DNA from: Culex pipiens pallens
Lineage: Eukaryota; Arthropoda; Insecta; Diptera; Culicidae
Direction of reading: 5' to 3'
Assembly (NCBI RefSeq): GCF_016801865.2
Contig: NC_068938.1
Coordinates: 96,062,221-96,126,220 of the forward strand
DNA: 64,000 nucleotides
Numbering within the stretch: position 1 is the first letter of the stretch; each line of letters starts with the position of its first letter. This document shows positions 1 to 12,763 of this stretch, piece after piece. Under the pieces are notes generated by a model. The model searched no databases. It saw only the letters and a program-made list of their open reading frames with translations, and was not told the origin of the DNA. A program made the position numbers and the translations under genes.

Positions 1-625
1 CTATAAGGTAAATTTTAACATTCTTCAAGTCATTGTGCACTCCTAGCTCAACTGCAGGGGTCGTCCATGCAAAAAAAAAACGACGTAACAACATTTTTTC
101 CCAACCCATTACCTACTTAGCCCAACCTAAAAGGCAAATTGAATATTCTTAAAGTCGTTGTGCACTCTTAGCTCAACTGCAGGGGTCGTCCAGGCAAAAA
201 AAAACGACGTAACAACATTTTTCCTCAACCTAAAAGGCAAATTTTAACATTCTTCAAGTCGTTGTGCACTCCTAGCACAACTGCAGGGGTCGTCCATGCA
301 AAAAAACGACGTAACAACATTTTTCCCCAACCCATTACCCACTTAGCCCAACCCAAAAGTCCAATTTAATATTCTTCAAGTCGTTGTGCACTCTTAGCTC
401 AACTGTAGGGGTCGTCCAGGCAAAAAAAACGACGTAACAACAATTTTCCCCAACCCATTACCCACTTAGCCCAACCCAAAAGTCCAATTTAATATTCTTC
501 AAGTCGTTGTGCACTCTTAGCTCAACTGCAGGGGTCGTCCATGCAAAAAACTACGTAACAATATCTTTCATAGTTGATTTGCACACTTGGCACAACTGTA
601 TGGGTCGTCCATGCTTAAAAATATT
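1..625. repeat. ~105-123 bp tandem repeat, about six units
   Basis: The motif ggggtcgtccatgc (or ccaggc) followed by an A-run and acgacgtaacaac recurs near 56, 179, 285, 408, 530 and 600. The units share cttcaagtcgttgtgcac and cccattacccacttagccc. Units have diverged by small indels and the last one is degraded. The array runs off the left edge. No coding frame spans it. Confidence 0.85.
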
Positions 626-2168
626 ACGTATTTAATTTGTTTGAGGCACATTTGTTCTATTCAATACATTCATCGATTCCATTGCTTGAGACACACTTGT
701 TCCAACTGCAATTCACCATAAATCTAAATAACGGTTTGTGCCTTGGATAGCATTCGTTTTTGAAAGGTCGTATGATATAATTGAAATAAAATAAACTAGC
801 TAAAAGTTTTTACAACATCATTTTCTTATGTTTTAAGGAATACATCATTCAGTATTCGTCATAGTTGATGTATTATGGATGGTTTTACAATTATATTCAT
901 AAAAAATATAATTTCACTAATTTTTTCATACAAAAATTTTGATTTAAATGCTGATTTTTCCAAAAGGTTAATTTTCCTACCAAATTCAAACTAAAATAAG
1001 TGTTTGAAAAAAGTTTTGATATAAAATGTTTTTCTTACGCTTAAATTAACCAACTCGTGAAAAAATAACATTGAAACAACTAATTTGAACTATTGTAACA
1101 ATAAATTTACTTTGCACGCTTTTGTACCAAAGCCCTGTGCACGTTTGTGCTAACTCATACAAATTACCTCCCAAAACACACTTGTGCCAATTGCAAGCAT
1201 GATTTTTTTTCGTATTTTCTCTGCCAAAATTTTTCTAGCATTTCAAAAGTTTTTATATTTCACAATGTCTTTAAGTAATGTCAGGTGCATACTTTAAAAT
1301 TGTTAGAACAATTGTTTGTTGAATAGTTTTCCAGAAACAGTAATTCAAAGTTTAAAAATCGATTTTCTCGCAACTACCAAAATGTCAGTTAGTATAAGAG
1401 AGCACACCGCTATCGATGTTCCAAACATTTTTACAGTCGGGTAACGGAAAATGGGAGAATTTTTAAAACTTTTTCAGTGTTTTTTTCGATGAAAAATACG
1501 TTTTTTCGGAATTCTGAGTACGCCATCAAATCGGGCGTCTAATTTTACATAAAAGTCCCTTTGACACCAAATTTCTATCTCATCACCGTTTCAGGCTGCA
1601 AATTATTGAAAAATACCTCTTTTTTCGCATGTTCAAAAATGGAAGGGGTCGTACCGCCCCTCCGTCACGAGATATCACGCAAATCGAAGAGTGGTCGGGG
1701 CAACTTTTCCCGATTTCGTGTGAGTTGGTAGAGAATTACCCATAGGTTATTGAAAAATGAGTTAAGTGACCAATTAGTAACAGTCAGCAAAATTTATTGA
1801 TTACTCTAATCACTTCATTGGAAGCACATCAAAGTGAAGGTGGATTTTTTTTCCACCAAACTACCTCCATCAACTTAATTTTGTTCACTGAATGTGAAAT
1901 TATAATTGAGTACCAATTAAAGCTTTACGCAAACAAAATAATTTGACGTGATAATTTATTCATAAATTATAAACGTGTATTTGTCCGATTCATTTAAAAT
2001 AGGAATCCCTTCGATAAGCCATAAGTGGAGTTAATTGAAGTTGAGGTGCACACCGTTCTATAAAATTCAACATTGATTTGATATAAGCTGGAAATTTGTA
2101 TAATAATGTTCCACCTCGTCAAATAAATCGTGCACACACAAATATTACCAAGATTTAAACTTTGAAGC
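626..2168. other. A+T-rich noncoding DNA with unassigned repeat fragments
   Basis: No supported gene. The motif gcacacttgtgccaa and variants recurs (about 590, 685, 1140, 1180), so the stretch is partly decayed repeat. The segment at about 1380-1740 has higher complexity and carries ggaaggggtcgtaccgcccc, and looks like a fragment of a dispersed element. No terminal repeats could be assigned. Confidence 0.4.
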
Positions 2169-2445
2169 TGTCGTGCTATCTTGTCAAACGTCGATTTTTG
2201 ACGTTCTGAGGAAACGCGTTTTAATGTGTTATCTTGAATGACCAAAAAATAGAGCACGCAATCTTATCAATAACATATGTTTTATTTGGTTGACCATTTT
2301 CTCAAAGTTCTTTGAATTTGGTTGCCGAAGTCCCGAGTTATAATTACAAATGTTTACGGTACGGTAGTCGCGTTCTGACCTGAAATCTCTTTGGCCAGTT
2401 TTCACACTTACATCCATTTTCAGAGTGTGTCAAGATAGCACGACA
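2169..2445. mobile_element. MITE with TIR TGTCGTGCTATCTTG (family A)
   Basis: The 15-bp terminal inverted repeat TGTCGTGCTATCTTG at 2169 is matched by CAAGATAGCACGACA ending at 2445. Internal sequence is shared with decayed copies at about 26329-26900 and 50096-52566, where the block around 'aactcgggactccg' and 'gtaaacat' recurs. No coding capacity, so a non-autonomous DNA element. Superfamily not determined. Confidence 0.75.
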
Positions 2446-2510
2446 AGATTGAAATCGAAGTTTGAGAATCGGCTCAAAATGCACGTGCGTCATGATAGCA
2501 TGACATCGAT

Positions 2511-3691
2511 GCACAGTGGTTCAAAAGGCTGTTTTGACGAACTTAATTGATTAGAGCAAAAAGTAAGCATTTTCGTGATTTGACATGTTTTAACACTTTG
2601 TTCAGCGTTGTCATGGCCTATTTTTGGTAAAATTGGTTTTTCAAAATACTCATCACAGCAAACTATGGAATTTCTAACTTTTGTTATGAGATAGAGCTTT
2701 GGTGTCTTCATTAAAGTTGTAGGGCATCATTCGTCCAAAGCTTTACGGTCATAGATTTCCGAGCATTTTAATTTATTATATTTTGATGACTACTTAAATG
2801 CATTTAGGACACTTTTAAGGCACATAAGCCATTTTTGAGATTTATTTGGACACACGAGGCGTGTAGGCCAGACTCTTGTGAAAATTTTGATGTATAATAA
2901 GAGTATTTTTGGAACCTGTTGGCTAATAAATAATATGAATGTTTGAAATAAATTACTGCCTTTTTAACACTAACGTTATAACGTTGACTAGTTGAATAGC
3001 TCTTTTGGAAGGGATTTTTTTTTCAAAGGAATTTCCAAAAAAAATACTGAATTGCCTCAAAAAAAAAGTCTTATTATAAATTTCACATTTCACAAGAGTC
3101 TGGCCTACACGCCTCGTGTGTCCGAAATAGATCTCAAAAATGGCTTATGTGCTTTTAAAGTGTTCTAAATGCATATAAATAGTCATCAAAAATATAATAA
3201 ATTAATATGCTCGGAAATCTATGACCGTAAACCTTCGGACGAATGATGCACCCGACATTTTGAAGTGGAATAGTCATACTTGAAGCCATTAGTATTGGGT
3301 TTTGCCCAAATTTGCCCGAGGCTTTGTATACCGAACTCTAAATTATCAAGAAATCTTGTTATAACACATCACATATAGCTGCTATCAATTTGGCGTCTTC
3401 GACAAAGTTGTTTGTTTTGATTTTACGGACAACTCTTCTGAACATTGTAATCGTCTAAAATCAAAGTTCAAGTAGTCAAAAAACTGTTTTTTGACAAGTT
3501 CCAAAATTGGTACTCAAAGCAAAGTTAGAAATTCCATAGCCTGCTGTGGTGAGTATTTTGAAAAATAAATTTCACCAAAAGTAGGCCATGACAGCGCTGA
3601 ACAAAGTTGTAGAAAATGTCAAAGCACGAAAATGCTTATGTTTTGCTCTAATTAATTAAGTTTTTCAAAACAGCCTTTTGAACCACTGTGC
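2511..3691. mobile_element. 1.2-kb foldback element with long inverted arms
   Basis: The left end GCACAGTGGTTCAAAAGGCT is matched by its complement ending at 3691. Complementarity continues inward: 'ggccagactcttgtg' near 2868 pairs with 'cacaagagtctggcc' near 3091. The right arm holds about 270 bp (roughly 3260-3530) with no counterpart in the left, so one arm has gained or lost DNA. The flanks share GAT/CGATG, compatible with a short TSD. No ORF of note. Confidence 0.8.
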
Positions 3692-3704
3692 GATGATTTA
3701 TAGG

Positions 3705-4330
3705 TTAATGTAATTTAATCTAATCTAATCTAATCAGACCCTAGCGCAGCCAATCTTTCGAAGGGATCCTGGAGAGTGCCTTACACAGAAAAAAAAAGTT
3801 GAATTTTGGAATGTTGAAAATTTGGTAGGTTGAATATTACCTCTTTTTTTGAGTAATATTACATAAAAAATGTGTAAAAATGTGAACCTGATGAATATTC
3901 ATCAAAAACTGATGAAAATTCATCATTTTCTGGGGTAAAATTAATCATTTTTTTAGCCACAAAATCTGTCACCATTTCCTGATGAATATTACCATCATTT
4001 TTTTTTTCTGTGTAGGTTAGATGACGCCCAGCACTCTTCTTGTCATTTATTAACATTTGTAGTGCGCCATTGCATCGAAATGCATTGAAACATCACAAGC
4101 GTTAAAGCGGCCAGGCCTACTGCGTAAAGCCGTATCGCAGAGATGACTCGTAATTGGGTTGAGTTTGAGCACTGAGTGTTCGAACAACAACACAATTCTG
4201 AATCGACAGGGGAGGAAGAAGCGTGGAGACACACCACCATACGCTCCGAGATTTGGTTGTATTCGTTGGGAGCACCATGCTAAGAAGGTTTGGTACTCCG
4301 GGACCCTCTGGGATGGGACATTGTATTTCC
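3705..4330 (-). mobile_element. Truncated LINE-like 3' end with (GATTA)n-type tail
   Basis: Read on the minus strand, a block (4330 to 4015) continues across a MITE (3784-4012) into a segment ending in a tandem tail, seen on the plus strand as repeated 'taatc' at 3713-3736. A short-period tail on a 3' end is typical of RTE-like non-LTR retrotransposons in mosquitoes (family knowledge). Open frames in it are short and no reverse transcriptase is present. Family assignment is inference. Confidence 0.45.
3784..4012 (+). mobile_element. MITE, CACAGAAAAAA ends, TA target site (family B)
   Basis: Ends CACAGAAAAAAAAA and TTTTTTTTTTCTGTG are flanked by TA on both sides (3782-3783 and 4013-4014), as expected for Tc1/mariner-type insertion. 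The interior contains hairpin words such as gatgaatattcatca. It interrupts the LINE tail at 3705-4330 and is therefore younger than it. Confidence 0.8.
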
Positions 4331-4331
4331 A

Positions 4332-4557
4332 CACAGAAAAAAAAATGATGGTAATATTCATCAGGAAATGGTGACAGATTTTGTGTCGAAAAAAATGATA
4401 AATTTTACCTCTGAAAATGATGAATTTTCATCAGTTTTTGATGAATATTCATCAGGTTCACATTTTTACACATTTTTTATGTAATATTACTCAAAAAATG
4501 TGTAATATTCAACCTACCAAATTTTCAACATTCCAAAATTCAACTTTTTTTTTCTGT
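4332..4557 (-). mobile_element. Family B MITE, second copy, opposite orientation
   Basis: Same interior as the copy at 3784-4012 but inverted (starts with the aatgatggtaatattcatc side). Ends CACAGAAAAAA and TTTTTTCTGT. The two copies flank a ~320-bp LINE fragment and would fold into one hairpin. Confidence 0.75.
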
Positions 4558-4587
4558 ACACGAATGCCCTGGACACTATTTGCCGTG

Positions 4588-4755
4588 CACATAAAAAAAT
4601 TATGGTAATATTCATCAGGAAATGGTGACAGATTTGGTGGCAAAAAAAAATGATTAATTTTACCCCAGAAAATGATGAATTTTCATCAGTTTTTGATGAA
4701 TATTCATCAGATTCACATTTTTACACATTTTTTATGTAATATTACTTAAAAAAAA
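4588..4755 (-). mobile_element. Family B MITE, truncated copy
   Basis: Matches the first ~165 bp of the copy at 4332-4557, then breaks off at a run of A after 'gtaatattactta'. The missing right end resembles the fragment at 5806-5862, about 1 kb away, so one element may have been split by later insertion. Confidence 0.6.
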
Positions 4756-5805
4756 CCCGATTTAATATCACCAGAGGTGAAATAGAGCCTTTCTTACAAA
4801 ATGATGAAACTCCGAGAAATATATTGGTGCAATTAATTTTTCAGAAACATAATGATACCATCCAGTGAGAATTTTACCTAAAGCTTCGAATCTTTTTAGG
4901 CTAAACCTCAAATGCCATTTTTTTTAATTTCAGAAGTACATTATTTGTCGCAAGATATTTAAATTTAATTAAGAAAAACATATTGGATTGACATTATTAG
5001 AAAAAAAATAAAGGGTACTCAGTCTTTATTGTTAGTCTATGCTTAACTTAAAAAAATATGTATCGCTATTGCACTTTGTCGATCAATTATGAGAAGCCAG
5101 AAAGAACACTTTCACGCGCAGCGTAAAACGCGCAAGCGTAAAAGCGCTGGCGTTGAAGCTTCGACTTGACGACTTGTCGAGCTTTCGATCGAGAATGGGC
5201 TGGGACTTTGAATTTGATGTTCAGTATATGATTTTGTATAAATCCAAAAATTTAATAGGAAAAAATAGGGTAAAAATAAGACGAAAAACACTAAAATCGC
5301 TATATCTCTGGAAATACATTTTGGAAAAGCTTCAAATTTTGGGCCCAAACAGTTTATGGCGCATGTTTTCGAATGGCTTTTTGTTTGAAACTGAATTCTT
5401 TAAATTTGATAGTGTTATCTGTAAAATAGTCCAAAAAATACCTCTAAAAATGGCTTTGACCACATTTACTGGTCGAAAATTGTGAATCGAAAAATAAAAT
5501 GTTCGTCTCCGACCCCACGGCTACAGATCTGACTTATAAAAATTGTGGGTTTTACGAGCGGTTTTCCAGTGATGGAAGACACAAATTTTTAAGAGCGGAT
5601 ACAGACATCGCTCATGTATTTCAGAAAAAGAGCTCTCAAAAATCAGACTTTGAGTTCCGGGTTTCGGGCCAAAATTCAATCGAAAGAGCGCATCTTAACC
5701 TTCAATTCAGTAATAGGATTTTGCACGAATTTTTTAAGATTTCTGAAAAAAGCGTTTTTCCAAAAGCAAACCTTAAACCTTTCTTTTGTAAGAAAGGCAA
5801 AAGAG
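4756..5805 (+). other. Unrecognised region with short open frames
   Basis: Holds plus-strand open frames at 5153-5485 (110 aa) and 5499-5870 (123 aa). Neither shows a domain I recognise. Their composition (many F, K, S) matches translated A+T-rich DNA. The segment separates two parts of a family B MITE, so it may be an inserted element. No terminal repeats identified. Confidence 0.25.
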
Positions 5806-5862
5806 GTAATATTCAACCTACCAAATTTTCAACATTCCAAAATTCAACTTTTTTTTCTGTGT
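5806..5862 (+). mobile_element. Family B MITE end fragment
   Basis: Contains 'gtaatattcaacctaccaaa' and ends in TTTTTTTTCTGTGTGG, identical in kind to the end of the copy at 4332-4557. Confidence 0.55.
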
Positions 5863-6164
5863 GGTTATAGCGCCACAACTCGCTCTTATTTATAGGTTAA
5901 TGTAATCAAACAGAAACATAAAATTCTCTTTCGAATGCAATTGCATCCATGACCACGATTCTGCAATTAACACTCACCCGCAATACCACTAGTAATTAAA
6001 AACACGGGCCATATCCCGAGAATGAAACATCGTACAAACACAGAAATGGGCCATTTCAAAAGGGTCAAATGATACGTCAGCAATTTATAATTGGAATACC
6101 AATAAGTGTTAGCAAATAAGGTGAAACTCTGAATTAAAATCGATTACTTAAAGCAAATAAAATA

Positions 6165-6951
6165 TTGGAAACGAACTTCCATCAAATTGAACACAAAATA
6201 TGCCTAGGCACCATAACTTCAAACGTTTCAAGCGCCCTCTCATCGCACTTGGACTTCCCAAATCAATCTCGCACCCTCAAGCAACACCATCATCGAAAGC
6301 TGGCACCAAACATGTGGGCCAGCATCATCAACTTAAGCAGAGCTCAGCTTTTTTCTCCCAATAAATGGATAGATCCTTTCATAAACCGGTGTCACAAGCT
6401 GGCTCGGGACAATTTCCACGAAACACCCCTACATGATTGAATCAGGCTTTGGGCATGTAGGCGAGAGGTTATTTCAAGCCAAATACGTTTATTCAGGTTT
6501 GCGACAAACTTTAAGAAGATGACTTTTTTTTTGGGAAATTGATGAAATATTTGTTTTAGAGTTTTCACGAACAAAGTGTTCAAATTCCATGGTGTCTCAC
6601 ATGGTAGATGCAAACTGCTCAGATTTTGCAAATTGGCGTAACATGCCCTACCCTAAACAGAACCTTATAATCGAAAGACCACTGTCCAACTTGAGCCACA
6701 ATGATCGCCCTTCTGTGGAATCTGTGCTTCGACCGGCAATAAACCAACGGCGGACAATTAACGCACACGAAAAAGCTCAGCTGCCTTTGTCCAGCCTTTT
6801 GTCTCCGGACACCGATTTCGGCCATTCCGGATTCCGTGCAAGTGTGATAGGACTGATATCGGTTCATGACGGTGGCGTTTTATTGTCCGCGAGACTTTCG
6901 CAATCGCGCAGAGGGAAGTGTATCCATTTCGATTGGAATGGTGCACACTAG
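6165..6951 (+). other. Higher-complexity region with two small ORFs, function unknown
   Basis: This stretch lacks the repeat words seen elsewhere and is less A+T-rich. ORFs of 91 aa (6165-6440) and 120 aa (6589-6951, ATG to TAG) lie in it. I recognise no domain, signal peptide or membrane segment, and see no convincing splice sites. Intronic unique sequence, possibly regulatory, is as likely as coding. From 6952 to 7631 nothing identifiable. Confidence 0.15.
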
Positions 6952-7631
6952 GAAAAAAATGAGGAGAGTTGAACTGATGATTGGCAAAAGTGACTCGACA
7001 TGAATTATGATTTATGTTCTACAGGAACATTTTTTTATCTCAAAAATTATGTTACGTCATTTTTGGATGTCGCCTTATCTGTTATTTCAATGAAATCTAC
7101 AATATTAAAATGAAATTTCGCAGTTTGATAACATGGAAAAGATTCCACCAGACCCAAGTTCCTCGTTTCAAGTCCATTTTACAGAAGCAAACCAAACGAA
7201 AAGAAAAAAAAATTTTGCATTCCTTCCTCCCACATATAAACATGGAGACAGCTCCATGAAATCAGCCCACGACTGTCTAGATGGTCGGTTCCAAAAATTT
7301 ACTCTCCAAATTGAACCCTCGAGTGTCGCTTGAATCCAGTCCACTCACACACATAGCAAGATACATAATGCTAGTCTAAATATTCAAGAGATCTGACTGC
7401 CAGCTTCTATTTGAATTGGAGTTCTTAGAAGAAGCAGCAATTTGACTGTTATTTTTTGTTGTTGTTCATTTTCTCTGGCTCAAAACTATTGCCTCGCAGT
7501 GCGGGGACCTAATCTCGGATGTTGAAATTGCATATTTAAGTAAATATTTGTCCGTTTGCCTTGGTGCGTACGACTTAAACTGGGTTCTCTACAACATGAC
7601 TATGACTTCAACATTTGCTCAAGACAATGCC

Positions 7632-8572
7632 ACACAGAAAAAAAATAAATAATGGTAATATTCATCCGGAAATGGTGACAGATTTTGTGTTAAAAAAATG
7701 TTTAATTCCAGAGTTTTTTTTTGAAAAGGACCAATAAACTATTGTCTTTCATATGTTTATAGGACCTAATCAAAAAAAAAAAACTCCAGAATTTTACATC
7801 AGGAATTGGTGAATATTCATCAGTTCGTCAGCTGTGTGCTTTCTTGTGACATAGATCATTTTGGTCGAAAATGAGTTAATGATGACGTTTTGATATACTT
7901 AACAAACACTACAAGATGCTTTAACCCGATTTTGGAAACTCGCTTCCGTTTCCCGGATATTGCAATATACACTTGTGACATAGACCAATTTATCATCAAA
8001 ATGATCGTGCACACTTGTGACACGTCATACATGTTGTTGGAAAATGTGGAAAATTTTTTTTCACAAATTTATGTTGATACACACTTTCTAAAAGCAATGC
8101 AATCTTTAGTTTTTGAAAATATACTGATTAAGTCGGTTAAACTATTAATTTAAGCCAATTTTAGTTTGTATGGGAATTCTGTGCACACTTGTGACACGTA
8201 GTACAATTTTACTTTCGAAACACACTTGTGACACGTGCTTTTCAGAATTTGGTTTACATTATTTACTGTATCTTTTAACTGGTGTAACCAAATTAGTTGA
8301 AACTTGGAGCGTTTGTTAAGCGATAGTATACGAACCGGTTGCTTCAAAAAGTTTGGCTCCATCATTCATAGTTTTGAAATTATTTACCAACAAACTTTAA
8401 AAATCGATTTTCTCGAAAAGTACTAAATGGTTGTTGTCACAAGATAGCACATAATTGACGAGTTTGTGATATTCATCAGGTTCACATTTTTACATATTTT
8501 TTAGGTAGTATTACACAAAAAAACCTACAAAATTTTCAACTTTCAAAAATTCAACTTTTTTTGCTGTGCAGT
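7632..8572. mobile_element. Family B MITE interrupted by ~650-bp element
   Basis: The left MITE part (about 7632-7823) and right part (8470-8572, ending ttttttgctgtgc) are separated by an insert at about 7823-8469. The insert is bracketed by TATTCATCAG (7814-7823 and 8470-8479), a likely TSD of 8-10 bp that falls inside a MITE word. The insert carries several 'cacacttgtgacacg' motifs and imperfect terminal repeats (gttcgtcag / ctcgtcaat). Confidence 0.6.
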
Positions 8573-10006
8573 CGCGTGTCTTAAGTTCAAGCGACTATCA
8601 TTTCAATATCAGATTTAGTAAATCGATTATTGAAATTTTATAGATTTTTGGACATCATTTTTCGACAACCCTATCAAAAGTTATAAGCACTTAAGTGCTA
8701 TTTATACACTTTTTAAAGACCGGATCTCAGATATTTCACTTTTTAGAGTGTGAATTTATCAAGGCGAACTATCATTGGATAAGTTAGCAAGAGACCTTGC
8801 CAATGGGTCAGAAGTATTGAAGATCTGCAAACCCTAGCTGATAAAATAAGTAATGAAGCATAATTTGTTAAACCTGTTTAGGGGGGAAATGATGGAATTC
8901 TGACTGAATGTATTCACTTTATGAATGTGAGGAAGGCACCAACCACCTAAAGGTGGATTAAGTCAGTTTTTTTTTTCAATAAGATAGACTTAACAACTTG
9001 ATAATTATTTGAGGTAATTGCTTTACAGATGTGTCAAAGGACCATTTTAAATGATTTTTAAAAATGGGTTCGCGGGCAACAAAAAATAACCTTTGATCAT
9101 TCCTGTGCTATAGAAAATCACGCATCAAACTGCTCGACTGTCGGTATTTCCCTATAACAATAACACACCTGACAAAAATGTGGAAATGATTGAGAAAGTC
9201 TACACAATTTCCTAGAGAGAAGCAACTCATGGATTCATAACGATTCATTAGTTATTTTTCTCACCAGAGAGGAACGGCTTTTCCACCTTTCTCTTTCATG
9301 AACTAGTAAATTACACCGCACAGCCAGGACAGTTCATTTGTAGAGATGGAATTTCATGTTTCTCTCTGAACCAAAAATTCGAACAGTATCACTCATGAAC
9401 ACGTTACGGTGTCAAGACGGTTGAATTTAAATGAACCCTCTTCGTAGCGGTGTAGCGTTATTCGTCACTTGCGAGAGTTTATCGCAAACATTCCTCTCCA
9501 ACGGGTAGTTGTTTGTGAACGGTCTATTAGAGCGGATGTGAATAAAGTTGATGGGTTTAAAGTTGGAATATCGTGACTTTTGGAAAATATTCGATTGCTA
9601 ATGGCCGTTAGCCATTTGGATTCAACCAAGGATTATGCTGAATTCCCAGTCACTCATTTAAGGATTAGCAAAGGGTTGGTACCTTGTTGTGCTATGGATT
9701 AAGAACTAATTTAACCAACCAAGTTGGAGGTGGTATTGCGTGGGAATTATGTGGGTGAAAATCCAGTGAGTTGGATAACTACCTTAAACAACATATGAAT
9801 GAAGAGCATCTTGAAACATTCGTTCATAAGGGTTTCAAAAAAGCATAGCTTACAAACAGTGGAAATAAGAGTATGTAAACGTGATAATCTTTTGCAAAGC
9901 GAAGCTTTTAAAGAAAAAATAAGAATGTGTATAAGCGTGAAAATCGGTGCGAGGAATATTTTGAAGGATTTTTTATCGGCCAGCAAAGAGGCAGCTTTCT
10001 CCGTAA
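8573..10006. other. Noncoding; contains an end module of the minisatellite element
   Basis: At 8922-8972 'gtgaggaaggcaccaacc' followed by 'taaaggtggattaagtca' is the reverse complement of the left-end module of the elements at 19997 and 30476, so a truncated or satellite-free copy ends here. Nothing identifiable in the rest (9000-10006). Small ORFs at 9747-10115 overlap on both strands and look spurious. Confidence 0.4.
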
Positions 10007-10014
10007 TCTGGGAG

Positions 10015-11064
10015 TAGAGGGTGACGAGCGGGAATTCCCGGGAAATCAATCATTTTTGGATTCCTCGATTCCCGGGAAATTTGGTCGAGACTCCCGGGAA
10101 ATTTTAATTTTATAAATATCGAAGCAAAATTATATAAACTAATTAGAAAAACACTTGAAAGCTTGACATTGTTTAGAACATTGGATGTTCAATGTAAGAT
10201 GTTCAAGTTAGAATTAACCAATGCTTCTCTTATATTCTTATTCGGAAAGTGTAAATTTTAACTTATCAAAAACTCCAATAACTATAATTGAGAGAACTTA
10301 AAATATTGTGGACCACAAAATTTACCTTAAAACATACTTTGCAGTTAGACCCTAGGAAGGAAGTCTAATGTTTTTTAAATATTTTTTTAATTTATTATTT
10401 CTAAGAGGGAAAAGCCTTTTCAAGAAAGGAAAAATTTCCATATAATCATTCAAGCATAGCATAGTTTTTTTAGTCTTATTAATTTAATTTCGCTGTATCA
10501 AGGTAATTTCCTTTTTTGATGTCAATAAGTCATTTTGTGTTTCGCTTTAACCTCAATATTAAATTATAATTTGGAAGAAAAAAACTCTGGTAATCTTTGT
10601 AATGTTTAAGATCCGCCAAATGTGAACATTCGGGTTTTCCTGATTACTATTTCTTCAATGAATATTTACAGTTGACATTAAAAAGAAGTTTTGAGTCGCT
10701 ATTTATCATATTGCAAAAATTCCGATACCTACTGGGAAATTATATATTTAAGCTATTTTTTAACATCACAAAAATGTTATAACAAGTTCATACAACAAGT
10801 TGTATTTGCAGATTCAGAAAAAAAAATCAAAAGGTAGATCATAGTTCCCAAAAATAATGAGGCTACTAACGTTTCATTGAATAAGTCTGAATAAATCTTA
10901 ACTGAATTCATTGAAAAGAAACATATTTATAACTTTTCTTTATACATTAATATCAATATTGGCATAGTTAAAAACACTCCCGGGTCCCGGGAATTCCCGG
11001 GAAATTTCCAAATTCAACTCTCGATTCCCGGGAAATTGAAAATCTCGAGAATCGTCACCCTTTA
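10015..11064. mobile_element. Non-autonomous hAT-type element, 1050 bp
   Basis: Perfect 8-bp TSD TCTGGGAG (10007-10014 and 11065-11072). Terminal repeats TAGAGGGTGACGA and TCGTCACCCTTTA. An 8-bp TSD with a TAGNG-type end is diagnostic of hAT transposons. Both subterminal regions carry palindromes of the type ATTCCCGGGAAAT (near 10034, 10067, 10091 on the left; 10978-11036 on the right). The interior is A+T-rich without transposase, so it would depend on an enzyme supplied elsewhere. Confidence 0.85.
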
Positions 11065-11530
11065 TCTGGGAGCAGCAGATTAAGTCATTTTACTGCAATA
11101 TTTTCTGTATTTTTTTAAATTTTGATTTGTAAAGGTACAAAACATCAAAATAAAATACTATTACCCTATTCAGAACTTCGTCCCGACTCATGCGTTTACA
11201 AATTGAGCTGATAATTTCAGTAAGATGAATGATAAGATCGAATGCAAATGTTTAACCTTTATGCAAACCTTTATGTCAAAACGTGACGTGATTGTAGAGT
11301 TTATTTTTAAAAAGTCATGCCTACGTAGTAAATCTATGGCTTGAGGTGTTATAGAAATAGACATAATTTGAATAATCTTACTACTATATGTGAAAGTTTC
11401 AAGTAATACTATGCAATCAACAAATACCACATGGTAAAAAATTAAAGTTAAAAAAATTGTGGAATGCCCATAATCTATTACAAAATGATGTGAAACTTGA
11501 TTAAGAGCGAGTTTTTCACCAATGTGTAAC
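11065..11530. other. Noncoding, no recognised feature
   Basis: A minus-strand open frame of 133 aa (11188-11589) runs into the neighbouring foldback and has no recognisable domain. I see nothing else. Confidence 0.3.
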
Positions 11531-12256
11531 AGGTCGTATCGAGGTGCTCCGATTTGGATGAAACTTTCAGCGTTTGTTTGTCTATACATGAGATGAACTT
11601 ATACCAAATATGACGCCTCTACGACAAAGGGAAGTGGAGTTAAACGGGCTTTGAAGCACTTCAAAATATGCCATAGACATCCAGGATTGGCTTGATTTTT
11701 TCTCATAGCTTTTGCAAATTACGGTTAAAAATTGTTTTTTTTTAACCTTAATATCTTTTTGCAAAAGCCTCCAACACCCAAACTCCTATAGGTCAAAAGT
11801 TAGGGAATTTCATGGACTTTAAGCCTACGGTATTAACTTTTTTGGCCAGTCGCAGTTTTTCTCAAAGGTTTTCGATTTTTCTATAACAAACATTTTACAA
11901 CGTTGATTTTTGCGCTGTAGGCTTCCATAGCGGCCCTTTTTGGCCTCAATATTGTCATATTCGGAGTCCTCGGAAAATTTCACGTATGTTAGAAGTATTG
12001 AAGTTGTAAATTTGATTGGAAATTTGAAAGGCTTCAAAAGACCCTTCGAATGCATCTAAGAGAGTTGGAATTGATGAAGTTTTACGGAAATGCGAGCAAT
12101 TTTAAGATTTTTTATTTTTTTTAACTTCAAACTTCAAAGCCCGTTTTACGCCTCTTCCCTTTGTGCTAGAGGGGTCATATTTGGCATGAGTTTATCTCAT
12201 GTATAGACAAACAAACGCTGCAAGTTTCATCCAAATCGGAGCACCTCGATAGACCT
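11531..12256. mobile_element. Foldback element (family C), 0.73 kb
   Basis: The left end 'aggtcgtatcgaggtgctcc' is matched by 'ggagcacctcgatagacct' at the right. Arms also pair at 'gtttgtctatacatgagatg'. The same sequence forms the centre of the larger foldback at 50230-52350. Open frames inside are repeat shadows. Confidence 0.75.
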
Positions 12257-12763
12257 CTAATATAAACCGAGCAGAATCTACAAACACTGCCTCTTAAAAA
12301 GTACAAATTCACATTTATCGATGAGTAAAAAAAAAAAAACACATTTACACATAAACGCCAACATTCACAGAAGGCACAATGTTGGAAAAGTTTTACCCCA
12401 CCAGACCAACAAAACGTGCCAACATACGGGAAGAAAAAAAACGAGCAAAGCCATAAAAAAATTTCCATGAGTACATCAGACAGTGAATTGCACGTGAATA
12501 GTCATACAAGCAAACAAGATAGTGCGACTGTTATTTTTAAATTGATATTCACCTAACAGGTTGTTTGAATCATTACCCATTGAAAGCAAATCTGATTCGA
12601 ACCAAAAATATTACTCAATCGATTTAATATCTTTGGCAAATAGCTGATGAAAAATGTAGACGAAACAAAAAAGACATATGAAATTCTTATCATTTATTCA
12701 AAACTGAAATTTCACGCTCATGTAACAATGTAATATTATTATTTTTTCATTTTACTTCCACAG

